64,000 nt of DNA, taken from NCBI RefSeq assembly GCF_030704535.1, contig NC_081820.1:2682501-2746500 (forward strand), read 5' to 3'. A program made the position numbers and the translations under genes. The stretch is from Vitis vinifera (lineage: Eukaryota; Streptophyta; Magnoliopsida; Vitales; Vitaceae). The notes below the pieces were generated by a model. It saw only the letters and a list, made by a program, of their open reading frames with translations, did no database searches and was not told the DNA's origin. The first letter of the stretch is position 1. The number at the start of each line of letters is the position of its first letter. Of the stretch, positions 48,801 to 59,319 are shown piece by piece.

Positions 48801-51800
48801 ACAGAGCTGGAGATAGTTTAAGAATAAACGGGCTATTAAATGTTAGTCCACAAAACCAGGGGAAGAAGGATGCACATCTTACTCCTGTTGCATAACAGGT
48901 CTATTTTCAAGCCTCAATGCATTTTTATCACCTATAATGATGGCAAATAATTTTCAAGGAGGAAAATTCGGATTTGGCAAAATACTACCACTAGCATGTG
49001 TGCATGTGTGTATTCTTATGGAAAAGGGGAGGAGAATAAGGATAGCCAAATAAGTTCTTTGTTTGGACTGGCTCCAGATGATGATTATCATCAATAGTTC
49101 CCAGCTGCAACAATTTACCATTCGGGCTAGTCAAAAGGCAGGATATATGTCAGATGATGAAAGTGATATATACTCATATTTGACCTCCTTATTTTACTTT
49201 TTCAAAAGGCTTACATCTAAAGAATCAAATTTGAATAAGAATTTCACCATGCCATAGTTGAGAATTACCAGGAAACGACAAAGCAGATTAGTGCTAATGT
49301 CCAATTAGAGTTAGAAGGATGGGGACCTCTCCTGCAACAAATACACCCAGTTGCAATATTAATCATAACTTGAGCGATCATAAGAGCCACTGCTGCAGTT
49401 AATCCAAGAGGCAAAGCTGGACTCCTGGGGTATGTGCATGCGGTAGAAGAGGAGAACTGAACTTGGGAACCCTGTGAGATTAAAAGGAAATAAGGGTCAA
49501 ATCATCTTAGAAATGAAGTAAACCATAGAAGAAAATCAATAATTTCAGAACCGTTTACATCATAAAACAAAGGGCCTCTTAGGTAAGAGTAAATGAGATT
49601 TCTATTTTCAAAAACAGAGAAAATGGAAAGGACACTGATAACATCTTCAAGAACTCATTTTAAACTGTTTTTGGAAACATGTCAAAATGAGTCAATTTTG
49701 AAAAATGTTTTTTTTTTGATAGATAAACAATCAAATATATTAAAAAAGGCTAAGAAAGCCGCATGTATACAGGGGGTATACTGAACAGCCCCAAACAAGG
49801 CTGGAAAAACAAAAAAAGGGTAAAAGCCTCACCCACCCTCAAGTGGTCCCAAACCACTCCAAAAAGCCTAACAGAGAGTAGGTTTCCTCACCAATGTACA
49901 CCTTAGCCCAACTCCACAAGTTACATACAAAAAAATTCTTGAATTTCTGAATATCTAATGACCCTCCCCTGAAAACTATCTTATTCCTTTCCTTCCAAAC
50001 CGTCCAAAAAATGCACAACGGAATGGAATTCCATATTTTTTTTCTTTTTTTCCCCACAAAAGAACCCCTCCAGCTAAGTAACACCTCTATAACTGACTCT
50101 GGGAACAACCATTGAACTCCGAAAATGACAAGGGTAATCTCCCAAATAGTTTTAACCACTGTACAATGTAAGAGAATATGATTCGCATTTTCCTCTTCGC
50201 AGTCGCATAAATAGCACCGATTAGGGAGCTGCCATCCCCTTTTTTGAAGCTTATCCAATGTGAGGATCTTCCCCCACACTGCCTCCCAAGCAAAAAAAGG
50301 CACTTTTGTTGGAACCTTATCCATCCAAATGCGTCTATTCGGAAAAACACCAGTTGAGTAGCCACTCAAACTTTTGTAGGCCCCCTTGGCCCCAAAAACG
50401 CCGTTGCCTTCCCGCTTCCATCTCACTGAGTCCTCTTCCGGAGAAATCCTGAAGTCCTTCAGAAGATTCAGCATTTATCCTATCTGATCCTTCTCCCAAT
50501 CATTGAAATCTCTAGCCAAACTGAGATTCCAACCTCCTTGACCCAGACTAGAATCCCACACTTCGCAAACTTTGGCATTCTTATGACCCGCCAATGTAAA
50601 CAACTGAGGAAAAGTTTGAGAAAGCGCCTCATTGCCACACCACTTATCCATCCAAAACAAAACTCTATTCCCCTTCCCAACCTTAAAATCCATGCTCTCC
50701 CAACACCAATCCGCCTCCTTCATGATCTCCTTCCACAACCCCACCCCATAAGGCCCACAAACTTCCTTAGTCCTCCACCCACATCCCTCTTGTCCATATT
50801 TCACCCCTATCGCCGTTTTCCATAGGTTATCCTTCTCATAGGCATATCTCCAAACCCATTTGCCCAACAATGTTTTGTTCAACAAATCTATCTTTCGGAT
50901 GCCTAATCCCCCCTCCTCCTTAGGGCTGCAGACCACTTTCCAATTAATCAAGTGAACTTTCCCCTCCAAGCTTCCTCCCCCCCACAAGAAATCTCTTTGG
51001 ATTTTTTCAATCCTTTTTGCCACCGCCTTAGGAATGCGTATAAGGGAAAGTCAATTTTGAAAATTGTTAAAATGTAGTTTTCCATGCTTTCCAAAAGGCA
51101 GTCAAGTTAACGATTGAAAACAGTTCCAAAACAAACTTGTTCCTTGCCCATTATTTTCAAAAATGAAAACATTACTGAAAAAAGCATTTCACTTCTGCTA
51201 TGCAACAGGTCCTAAGAATCCATAGTAACTAATGAAAAGCAGAGAGCAGCAATAAAATAAATACTCTAAAGACAATAGCAAGCCCTCGACCTGCCTTGTG
51301 TTGTACTCAAGATTGAAAACATCATTTGTTGGCTAAAAATAGAATGCCTCAGTCAGTTTCTTTTATATGAGAATACAAGTGTAGACCAATGTTTTCAAAA
51401 CCGGATCGGTCATCGAACCAGAAAAGTTACCAATTCACAGTTCACTGATCGGACCGATAGTCGAATCGGTGACGTCATAAATATATATATTTATATATTA
51501 TTAAAATTAAAAAAATTAATAAATAAAAATAATAAATTCTATCTAAATTTTAATAATATCTACTGAGTTTTTTTATAAAGTTTTTTATCTGTAAATGTCA
51601 ATAACCCAATATTTTCAATAAATTAAAATTTCAAAGTGCAATAAATAAAATAAAAATGAAATTTTTAAATATTAAACCTATCATTACAATTATAATCTAC
51701 AAAAAATTAAGAAATTAAATATTAAGATATTAAATATAAAACGTAAAAATTAAAATTTTAAAAAGTAAAAACAAAAATGGAAGGCAAGGGGGCAAGCTGT

Positions 51801-54800
51801 CTTTTGACTTTTGGGATGGGAGAGGAGAGGAGGGGGATGGGAGAATTTTTCCATTGCTGGGCATGGGGCGCACGGTGGGAGTGTGCTGCTGGCGGGACGA
51901 CAGAGTGGCCAACGATGAGGCTTTGCAGCGATTTGGGGGGAAGGGCTTTCCAGCGAGCGGGTGGGGGTGACAGCGGAGGATTGGTTTCCAGTGTCTTCTT
52001 TTTTCTTTTCTTTTTTTTTGGGGGGGGTGTGGGGGGGAAGGGGGTGCGCGGGGGGTGGACTAGGAAGGCAAGGGGATTTTGGGAGAGGAGAGGAGGGGGG
52101 ATGGGGGAATTTTGCAGCTGGGCTTGGGGGAGCGCGGTGGGGGGGTTGAGTGGCCGGTGACGAGGCTTTGCAGTTTGCAGCGTTTTGGGGAGGGGTGTTG
52201 TGGAGGAATTTTGTAGTGGGCGCAAGGCGGGGGGGTGGGGTGTTGAGTGGCAGGCGACGGGGCTTTGCAACGTTTTGGGAGGGGTGTTGCCAGCAGGACG
52301 ACGCTCCAGTGGCCAGCAACAATGGGACAGTTGCGCGGATGCTGGGAGGAAAAAAAAAATGAACCTAACAGTTCGGAGGGAACCGGCTGGTTCGTCTGGT
52401 TCACCCGGTCCGATTCCGATTCAATCACTTTCCGGTCCAATTCGTCGGACCAAATCAGAACCATGACCGGCCGATCCAGTTCAGTTTTTAAAACCATGGC
52501 ACTAGACAATTTCTATTCAATTAATACCTCACACCCTTCTGAAGTTTAGGCTCATCCTCAATCAACTTTTGATGCATTTAAATCAAGGTTCGCAAAAACA
52601 TGCGAAAAATACATTGGTAAGTAAGTCTTCAGCTCCGTACCAAAAACAAATTAGACTTGTAAAATAAGCAAATACCATGCTACTGCAATCCCTTGAAACA
52701 CTATAAGTCTATAACCAATACCTATAGGTAATACATGGAAAGAGACACAGGATAGGCAACAAATGCAGCTTGGACCCTTTTCTTTATTAAAAAAAAAATA
52801 GGTAAAAACAACTTGGAAAATATAAGTGCACATCAAATCAAGAAAGCCCAGGAAGATCACAACCAAACGTTGCCAAGGGACAATAACAATCTACAAGATA
52901 TATCCAAAATACCCTTCATCCGGCTTATGGGGTAACCAGGTAGTAAGTAACCTATATTGCTTGTGCCAACAGTCAAGGGAAAAAAACCATCTAAAGAAAC
53001 CCTAGTAATGAATCTAAATACACATATATCATACTGAAAAATAATTTTTAAGAAAACCACATCTATCCTACATTAGCAACGGATAATCACCGAATCTCTA
53101 AGGGTGAAGAGCTCTCAAATCAGAAGTTAAAGGACAACTTCACCAGAGCCAGTCAAATGCTTCATTAGATTTGGGAAACTTCTCAGTGTTTGGCTTTTTG
53201 AATAGTCTTAACTGCAGATAGATTGGGTATTGTGACAGTTTTTTGCAGATACCAGTCGGTATCCTTTGGTTGGATTTTTTGTATATGCTACCCGTATACA
53301 AGGGTGTGCCCCCTTTTTCTTAGCGCTCTTACATAGAATGCTTTGTTTGCTTATCAAAACAAAAAATAAAATAAAAACCAAACAGCCCCTCCAACTGTTG
53401 GGAAATATAGTGCACTAACATCCCAAAAAAAACAAAAAAGACCAAAATGACTGAATCTACTCGAGGAATGAAGACAATTGTATAACATGGCTTCATTTGT
53501 CAGTCAGAACTCAGAAACTACTCGTGTACCTGATGCATTTGAATCCTTCTAGGGGCAATATGAGGAAAATAAAGATAAATATTTAAAAGAAAAATGGTTA
53601 CCCTTGCCAAATGGACTCCAAAACAAGAAGGCGCATAACTGCCCTCAATTTTACACAAAAGCATATAACATCCCATTATGAATAGACTCTTCAATGAAAC
53701 TAGCTGCACAAATACCCTTGATTTTGTGCAAATTTCAGGACATGCTAGAGGCAATTTCTACAACCAAAAAACAAACAGAATGAAAGGCCTAAGTCCCCAA
53801 ACACCAAATCACTTTTTAATTGAACAATAAATAATCCACGATTACCAAAAAATTACCTAAACAAAATATGTAACAGCCAAAGGCAATGCAGTGAACTATT
53901 ACTAATTTTCCTTGAAACTTAAACTGTTAAAAAAGAACCTACAATGTCATGACAGGCTCACACTCTCCCTCACATGGGGGAATAAACAATAGGAGAAACT
54001 CTAAATCAAGGCCAAAAGAAATAGCTAGTAGCAAACAGAAAGTTATGTATAACAGATCTGAATAGGAGGGAACTAGAGAGTAAACAGGAAGTAGCAAGAT
54101 TTGATTTGCTGAAAAGGGGGCAGACATTCAAAAAGAAAAAAAAAATCCAAGATTCAAAGTGATTTGAGACTTGCATTAGATTAGTTAAGGTTAGGGTTTA
54201 AAATGGTTGCTGCAGAATGAGTAGGGTTTGTGGAAGGATCATTAGGGTTTAAGTGCAGCATGGTGTTTAGGGCTTAGAGGGGTTTGCAACAGAGTATTTT
54301 GAGGTCATCTAGGATTGACAGCAGACAGCTTAGGATTTAGGGAAGGCCGTGGTATATCAATTAGGACATGACAGAATGGTTATAGGTTGCTGCTAGGGAA
54401 ACTCCTGTTGTACCATGTTAAGCTATCAACTTCCCTAAAAGCTTAAGCTGTTAGAATATGAGCCCATAAGCTACTAACCATCCAAATCAGAAAATTATTT
54501 TCTTTTCCTCATTCAGTAGGGGAAGAGTGACACAACAAACTCAATAGGGAATTTCTGAGCCATATTCTATTAAATTAAATGGAGAGAAAACTGCAAGTTT
54601 TCTATGGAAGGAAAGAAATCCCTAAAACAAAACCCAAAATCTTGAATAGTAGATTTTTCATGATTGAGTTGAAACTTTTTTTCATTTTCCTCAAAACCGT
54701 GACAGGGAAAAAGAAAAACATCATACAAGTTTTGAAGTTATTATTTTACCATCTTTTCCTTGGTTTTCTCAGCAACCTAACAAAAAGGGTATGGTATGTT

Positions 54801-55958
54801 CTTCAGGAAATCCAGAAGAAAAAGAGACAAACACAAGATTCAATCGCTATTTATTCTATTTTCCTCTATTTTGTCAACAACCAAATAATGGGCATAGAAA
54901 AAAAAATTGTAATGACACAAGAGATAACAGGTGAAAATGTAAATCAAAAAGTGGTAAAACTAATGTTTGTTTCTCTGGAAACCAGTAAGGAAAAAAGATA
55001 AAAACATAAACGCGAGATTTAAGAATGTTATATTACGCTATTTCCTCAGTTTTCTCAGCAGCCAAACAAAGGGTAAAAGATCCAAAAGTAATGAACCAAA
55101 GTTTGAGTTGGAAACCCAGAAGAGAGAGAAAGAGAGATAACAGATAAGATTCAAAATTGTTCCTTTACGCTATTTTTCTCAGTTTTCTCAGCAGCCAAGA
55201 AAAGGGTATAGAAGAAAGAAGTAAAAACACTGTTTCTCTAGAAACCCAGTAAGAAATAGGGAAATGCATAACATATTACATTCAAAATGGCAACTATACT
55301 CTATTTTCTTCGGTTCTCTCAGCAACCAAGCAAAGGTAAAGGCAAAAAGATAAGGAAATCTATTAAATAAGAGATATATTAATCAAAAGATACGAACCAC
55401 CGTTTCCCTAGAAACCCAGAAAGCAAAAAAGAGAAAAAGCATAGCAAACAAGATTCAAAATTGCAACTTTACTCCACTTTGCCTAAATTTTCTCAGCAAC
55501 CAAACAAAGGGCAGCACACAAAACAAGCAATGAAACCAATATTTCAAAGACAAAGATGTTAAAACCACTGTTTCTCTAGAAACCCAAAAAGAAAAAGAGA
55601 AAAAACATAACGGAAAATATTCAAAATTGCAACTTTACTCTACTTTTCCTAATTTTTCTCAGCAGCCAAACAAAAGGCAAAGCAGAAAACAAACAATGAA
55701 GCCAATACTTCAAAAACCCAATACTTCAAAAACCTAAAGATGTTAACCAAAGATCAACCTCAAATATCCATTTGAAGAGAAGATCTACCTCCACCCAGAT
55801 ACCATGAAACAGAAAACATTCAGAATCAGAAGAAAACAACCCTTTTCCCACCCTTACAGTACCTTTATCCTCTTGGCCTCTGCAGCAAAACCCAGAGCAG
55901 CAGATAACAGGCCTAGAAACCCCACAAATGTACACAATACTAGAGACCTCCTCTCCAT
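39854..55958 (-). CDS. DUF1218 four-helix membrane protein with two giant introns
   Basis: Three exons: 55863-55958, 49269-49471, 39854-40208, joining in frame (the middle exon ends TG and the last begins G, making a Trp codon) to 217 residues. Exon 1 encodes MERRSLVLCTFVGFLGLLSA, a membrane segment followed by GFAAEAKRIK. Exon 2 encodes QFSSSTACTYPRSPALPLGL, the DUF1218 signature. A second membrane segment, the cysteine cluster GCICCRRG and SNWTLALICFVVSW follow. Exon 3 completes that helix, then has a loop with NYYCYVVKPGVFAGAAVLSL, a last helix, and a proline- and glutamine-rich cytosolic tail. Family members (including MODIFYING WALL LIGNIN proteins) sit in endoplasmic reticulum or plasma membrane and affect cell-wall lignification; the role here is inferred only. 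Introns of 9.06 and 6.39 kb consist largely of transposon insertions, yet all splice sites are canonical and the frame is intact. Confidence 0.92.
40345..40645 (-). mobile_element. TRIM-like LTR element, partial
   Basis: On the minus strand gttcaaca is followed by a decayed primer-binding site (tggttggtagtagagcc). A non-coding interior with gtgagggagggtgttaggg follows, and the end is cttaagcttttaggaaaatc...attcaaca. This is the layout of a terminal-repeat retrotransposon in miniature, with one terminal repeat mostly lost. Confidence 0.5.
41959..42293 (-). mobile_element. Complete TRIM element (335 bp)
   Basis: Two diverged 129-bp LTRs in direct orientation (42165-42293 and 41959-42087) flank a 77-bp interior. 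On the minus strand each LTR starts TGA and ends CA. They share ccaacgttgg/ctaatgttgg-type segments, cttatatgt and cttttgggagt. Immediately after the first LTR comes ttt plus the primer-binding site tggtatcaaagc (42151-42162). Flanks read atgat and aggat, a plausible 5-bp target duplication with one change. It has no coding capacity, as expected of a TRIM. It sits in the 9-kb DUF1218 intron. Confidence 0.78.
42737..43060. mobile_element. hAT-like MITE (324 bp), best copy of its family here
   Basis: The left end taggctctatttgg and the reverse complement of the right end taggtcctgtttgg agree at 12 of 14 positions. Both are followed by related sequence with ttctgaaaaatag / ttttaaaatag. Internal words recur in the copies at 3640-3915 and 16263-16631. 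No clear 8-bp target duplication was found. Confidence 0.72.
43550..44296 (+). mobile_element. 5'-truncated LINE fragment with zf-RVT domain
   Basis: Encodes the C-terminal zinc-binding reverse-transcriptase domain of plant LINEs. One frame gives DKVCWLEVKNGTFSIRS...VPPKASFLC; after a frameshift near 43720 a second frame gives FFVWEATWGKALTLDRLQ, NRCFRCHTHEESIDHILLH and LCLFWIIWKERNRRTFENEE, ending in TAG at about 44118. The 3' tail ends in ctatcaaaaaaacc at about 44296. The copy is dead and lies in the DUF1218 intron in antisense to the gene. Confidence 0.85.
44300..47170. other. Intronic sequence without recognised features
   Basis: Part of the 9-kb DUF1218 intron. Short open frames (for example 46367-46693) show no family motifs. 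I see no delimited element. Confidence 0.45.
47177..48215. mobile_element. Possible 1-kb non-autonomous DNA transposon
   Basis: Left-end words ggttcaaagtatcggtagag and the reverse complement of the region near 48170-48210 (ggtttaaagtcatagtatcg) are similar, suggesting decayed terminal inverted repeats. The interior has a 47460-47740 segment richer in G and C, then AT-rich sequence. No transposase is visible. Confidence 0.35.
49565..51200. mobile_element. hAT-like MITE hosting a LINE insertion
   Basis: Outside the LINE the two flanks (49565-49704 and 51064-51200) read as two halves of one short repeat: tttctattttcaaaaacaga, gtcaaaatgagtcaatttt on the left; ccatgctttccaaaaggcag and caggtcctaa-type end words on the right. 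The LINE target duplication lies inside it, so this element was there first. Confidence 0.5.
49705..51048 (-). mobile_element. 5'-truncated LINE with 15-bp target-site duplication
   Basis: The flanking repeats agtcaattttgaaaa at 49690-49704 and 51049-51063 are identical. On the minus strand a single frame runs from 51023 to 49839, broken only by one TAA at 50475-50477. It encodes IEKIQRDFLWGG, LNKTLLGKWVWRYA, GKGNRVLFWMDKWCG and then the zf-RVT domain (PTKVPFFAWEAVWGKILTLD, NRCYLCDCEEENANHILLHC, CIFWTVWKERNKIVF). The 3' end carries tcaaaaaaaaaa on the minus strand. The near-intact frame and perfect duplication suggest a fairly recent insertion. It is in the same orientation as the host gene, inside its 6.4-kb intron. 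Confidence 0.92.
51386..52499. mobile_element. DNA transposon with a GC-rich repeat core
   Basis: The left end ccaatgttttcaaaaccgg and the reverse complement of the right end ccatggttttaaaaactg are inverted repeats, continuing inward with ggatcgg / ggatcggccgg and further gaccg/cggtc words. 51490-51770 is AT-rich; 51780-52350 is strongly G-rich on the plus strand, unlike its surroundings. Within the core, gatggg(a/g)gaattttg-type units (51830, 52095) and gaggctttgcag-type units (51917, 52160, 52258) recur as imperfect repeats. Flanks share tagac on both sides. Open frames across the core on both strands are composition artefacts. Confidence 0.68.
52500..54555. other. Intronic sequence with a LINE 3' tail and LTR scrap
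   Basis: 53155-53350 resembles a plus-strand LINE 3' end (tttttgtatatgctacccg, gctcttacatagaatgcttt, ttgcttatcaaaacaaaa). 54408-54480 resembles the LTR end seen at 39366 (minus strand: cttaagcttttagggaagtt...cttaaca tggta). The rest shows nothing recognisable. Confidence 0.5.
54560..55690 (-). repeat. Imperfect tandem repeat (about seven units) in DUF1218 intron 1
   Basis: The word ttttctcagcagccaaacaa, with small changes, recurs at about 54769, 54865 (decayed), 55050, 55181, 55314, 55488 and 55656. A second word gtttctctagaaacccag recurs between them at about 54970, 55113, 55233, 55404 and 55573. Spacing is mostly 130-175 bases. In gene sense the first word reads tttggctgctgagaaaa. The array ends some 170 bases downstream (gene sense) of exon 1. 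Confidence 0.88.
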
Positions 55959-56120
55959 TCTCTCTCTCTTTCCTTCTCTCTCTCCCTGTGAAAAATCTCT
56001 CACACTTTCTCCGAATCTTTGCCTCTTTGTCTGTACAGTGGAGAGTTTCCTATGATATCATTACCACGGAGAAAGGTGGAAACGTAAAGCTAGGCAAAAA
56101 AATAAAAGGAAAATCCCATT
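55959..56120 (-). promoter_or_regulatory. 5' leader and proximal promoter of the DUF1218 gene
   Basis: Upstream of the ATG at 55958 the minus strand is GA-rich (gagagagagaaggaaag at 55968-55985), as often in plant 5' leaders. No unambiguous TATA box was picked. Confidence 0.4.
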
Positions 56121-56159
56121 CCCATGTGAGGAGTGTCTGGCTGTAAATTTTTGGGGTTT

Positions 56160-57812
56160 ATCGAAGAAGTTTCCAAATTCTTTATCCTACAAATATTTTT
56201 TCTTCCCAGTTTATGACTCAAATATTTGGATTTCTTCCGATTTGTAACTCTGAAAAATATTAAATTAAAATTTTTGTTTCTTTTAGATGAAAATAAAATT
56301 GTAAAAATCTCATCTTTTCTACATTTTTCTTGATACTTATTTATGTCTGTCAGCTTTACTTTTTCTGAAGAATTTTTAATTTCTATTTATTGATATTTTT
56401 TAATAATAAATATATTGCTTTAATCTATTATTTTCAAAAATAAAAATTAAAAATAGATTACATTTTCTTTTTCCATCTTTTTGTTAAAAAAATAAAATTA
56501 TTATAACCATATTTGAAAATTATACTTCGATATTTTATTTTATTATTAATAATATTTATGATTAAAATATTATATATATATATATATGAGAGAAAAATGA
56601 ATTTATGGTAATATATCTCTTGTGTAAACTTAAGATTATCATCACTAGTATATAATAATAACAAAAAGGGGGATTCTTCATTTTTTATTAAATATAATAT
56701 ATAATAGGTAATTGGAGAATCTATCTAATTTATCATCGATTAATAAAAATCTCATATCTTATCTTATTAGAATAAAAATAAAATAATTTAAATTCTCTTA
56801 TTTCATATATGGTAAGAAAATAAGAATATATATACAATAATAATAATAATTTAAAATTTTATTTTAAACCTTTTATACATCTTGATTCAATATAAATTAA
56901 TATGTAAGTTTTCTTAGCTACATTTCCCATGGTGGGTGGCAAGATTCTTTTATTTTTTTATTATTATTATTTTGTGAGTATAAAAATGCAAACATAAGAT
57001 GTTGCTTACCTAGATTTAGCCTTCATGTTCTATAAGACAATGATGGTAACATCACTTACTTTGTTTAATATTAATATAATTACTTTGATTATTTTATATT
57101 TATAATCTATAGTTTTCATCTTCTTCCCTTCTTCCTATCCAATTTTTTTATGTTATATTTAATTTTGATACCATCTTAACTAGAATATGAATTGACCCTC
57201 CTTAATGATGTTGATAGATTATGATTTTCTTTTAATTAATTATTTGTGAAAAGCCGATCAAAGAAAAATTATGTCGATGATTATATTTTCTTATAACTTT
57301 TTTCATCATCTTTAAACTCAAAAAAAAAATCATTTTTCTTAATATTTCTCCATTTAATACTCTTAAAACATCCAAGAAAACTTAGAAAAAAAAAAGGAAT
57401 AAAAGGAAAAGTAAGAAAAGAAAATGTTTAAATTTATAATTTTTTTTTTACTATATAAAGCTTAAAATAATTTCCATTTATATTTTTTTCTTTTTTTTTT
57501 CTTTTTTTACTTTCTCAATTATTTTAGCAACCCAAAAAATATGTAAGTATTCCAAAAAGGAATTTATGGATTGGGTTTAATCCTTCCAACGTTTTCAACT
57601 ACACAAAGAATTTTAAATGTGGATATAAATATAATGATTTAATAATTAAATTATTGAATACTTTTTCTAAAAATCTTAATTAATAATTATGTGGTATAAT
57701 TATTTTGACTTCTGCTTTCTGAAAGAGGATCGATTCATTGTATCCTTGACTTTTGAGTGGGATACAATAATGATGTGTCATACGATAACTCTTCCCCCAA
57801 CGCCCTCCCCAA

Positions 57813-57851
<39 letters not shown>

Positions 57852-59110
57852 ACCCTTAACCCATTTCAAAAAGGGATTTGATGATGCTATTGGGTTTTTC
57901 TTTTTTATTACTTCCAAAAAAAATTTATCTTTGCATTAGAATATTTAAAAACCTTTTTTTTTTTTAAGATTTTTATTGGAAATTTACTTTATTTTTTTTG
58001 GTTAGAAAAATGTAATAAAAATGTGAAAATTAACATTTTTTTTGGGATGGATGTTAAACCAAGACCAAAGACTCATCAAATTAAACTCGCTTTTGATAAT
58101 CCAAAGTTAGGTCCAATTATTATAAACGATGATTTGACAATGATGGAATAAAGAATCAAGCTTAGAAAAATATGAAGAATATTCTAATTAGATAAGTATT
58201 GCAATTTTTAGTCTAAGTCAAATTAATATATGTTGTTAGTCTACCTTTGAGCCTAAATTTCGATGTCATTGGCAATATGATATTTCATATCAAGTAGGGG
58301 AAAGTTCTTAGCACTATATATATAGCAGATTCCTCGTGTAAATATTATTTTTAGCCATGAAGACCCATTAGGCCTAAATACGAAAATTAATCATTACAAA
58401 GTGCTCGTAGGGTCAAAAACCTCCATACCAAAATACTGCACATAAACCACAAAAACTAAATAAAAAGTGAATGTTTAGTAAATCAGCTTAATAACTTAAT
58501 TTAAATATTATTAAATAAATTAAATATATTTGGCAAAATAGTTTAATGGTATAACTTAAAGTCGAAAACAACTTTAAGTAATAAGTAAAAACAATTAATT
58601 TATTATTGAGTCCACATATTGATTTTACATTTTTATCCTCGTTTACCAATAGGGATAAATATATCCATTTGATAAATTAGAATAAATTTTAAGTTAATTT
58701 TAACAAATAACCTAAATACTTAAAACAAGAATTAAGCAATAAGTTTTAAATCAATAACTTAAGTATGATTTAACTTAAAGTTATCTTAAGTAATTAAGTA
58801 ACAAGTATTCAATTTGACCATACACACCCTAAGAAACTTTTTTATTTTTTTTTATGAAAGATGGCTCAGTAAATGCTTGAAAACTTAAACATACGGAGAT
58901 TCATTGATGAAATGATTGACATGGCAAGCAAAAACCCTAAAGAATTATGCAAATTTCTTGTGCATAGCCTCTAGTTTAAAGTTCATTTCACAACATTTGA
59001 AGAACTCCCATTACTTCAACTCTTGAAATACTCAAAAATATAATAAAAAAAACATGAGGTATAAATCTGAACAGATTAGGCTAAATGACCAGAATTTGAG
59101 GGTGATGGAT
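56160..59110. other. AT-rich intergenic region with microsatellites and a MITE
   Basis: Contains (AT)n at 56569-56586, (AAT)n at 57813-57850, and many A/T homopolymers. At about 58465-58830 the ends (aataacttaatttaa on the left, acttaaagttatcttaag and aattaagtaac on the right) are inverted relative to each other and suggest a MITE ending caaatttgaccatacacacc-like. No gene is supported. Confidence 0.5.
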
Positions 59111-59124
59111 GAGAGGAAACTGCC

Positions 59125-59295
59125 TCATTGAAGACCATAAACCAGCAATGCTCCAACTGCTCCAACACCAGCCAGAAGCCCTATGATGACCCCTATGGGA
59201 GGCAAGCCTCCGCCGATCGGTTTTCCAGTTACCACATCATATCGTGCGAATCTCTTCTTTGGTGCTGAGCATTGTGGGCATACATAAGCGTCGGA
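59125..59295 (-). CDS. Last exon of a rubredoxin-like plastid protein, probably ENH1-like (partial)
   Basis: After an acceptor ctctctgcag, 57 codons end in TGA. The exon encodes SDAYVCPQCSAPKKRFARYD, the second CxxC knuckle of a rubredoxin iron-binding fold, then LPPIGVIIGLLAGVGAVGAL, a glycine-rich membrane anchor, and the end VYGLQ. The first CxxC pair must be in an upstream exon. The combination of a C-terminal rubredoxin half and this anchor matches what I recall of plant ENH1 (enhancer of sos3), a thylakoid-associated redox protein, though other rubredoxin proteins are possible. Upstream exons are not in 59296-64000: that span has intron repeats and a copia element. They either lie beyond the window or have been lost. 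The adjacent repeats and retroelement would then be intronic. Confidence 0.78.
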   Translation of the reverse strand, partial: SDAYVCPQCSAPKKRFARYDVVTGKPIGGGLPPIGVIIGLLAGVGAVGALLVYGLQ

Positions 59296-59319
59296 CTGCA
59301 GAGAGATCAAAGAAAAAAA

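Noticed and set aside
51750..52549. Overlapping long open frames on both strands (proline-rich minus, glycine/tryptophan-rich plus)
   Set aside because: They arise from the G-rich repeat core, which is poor in stop codons; translations are low-complexity in every frame, with no initiation context or splice signals.
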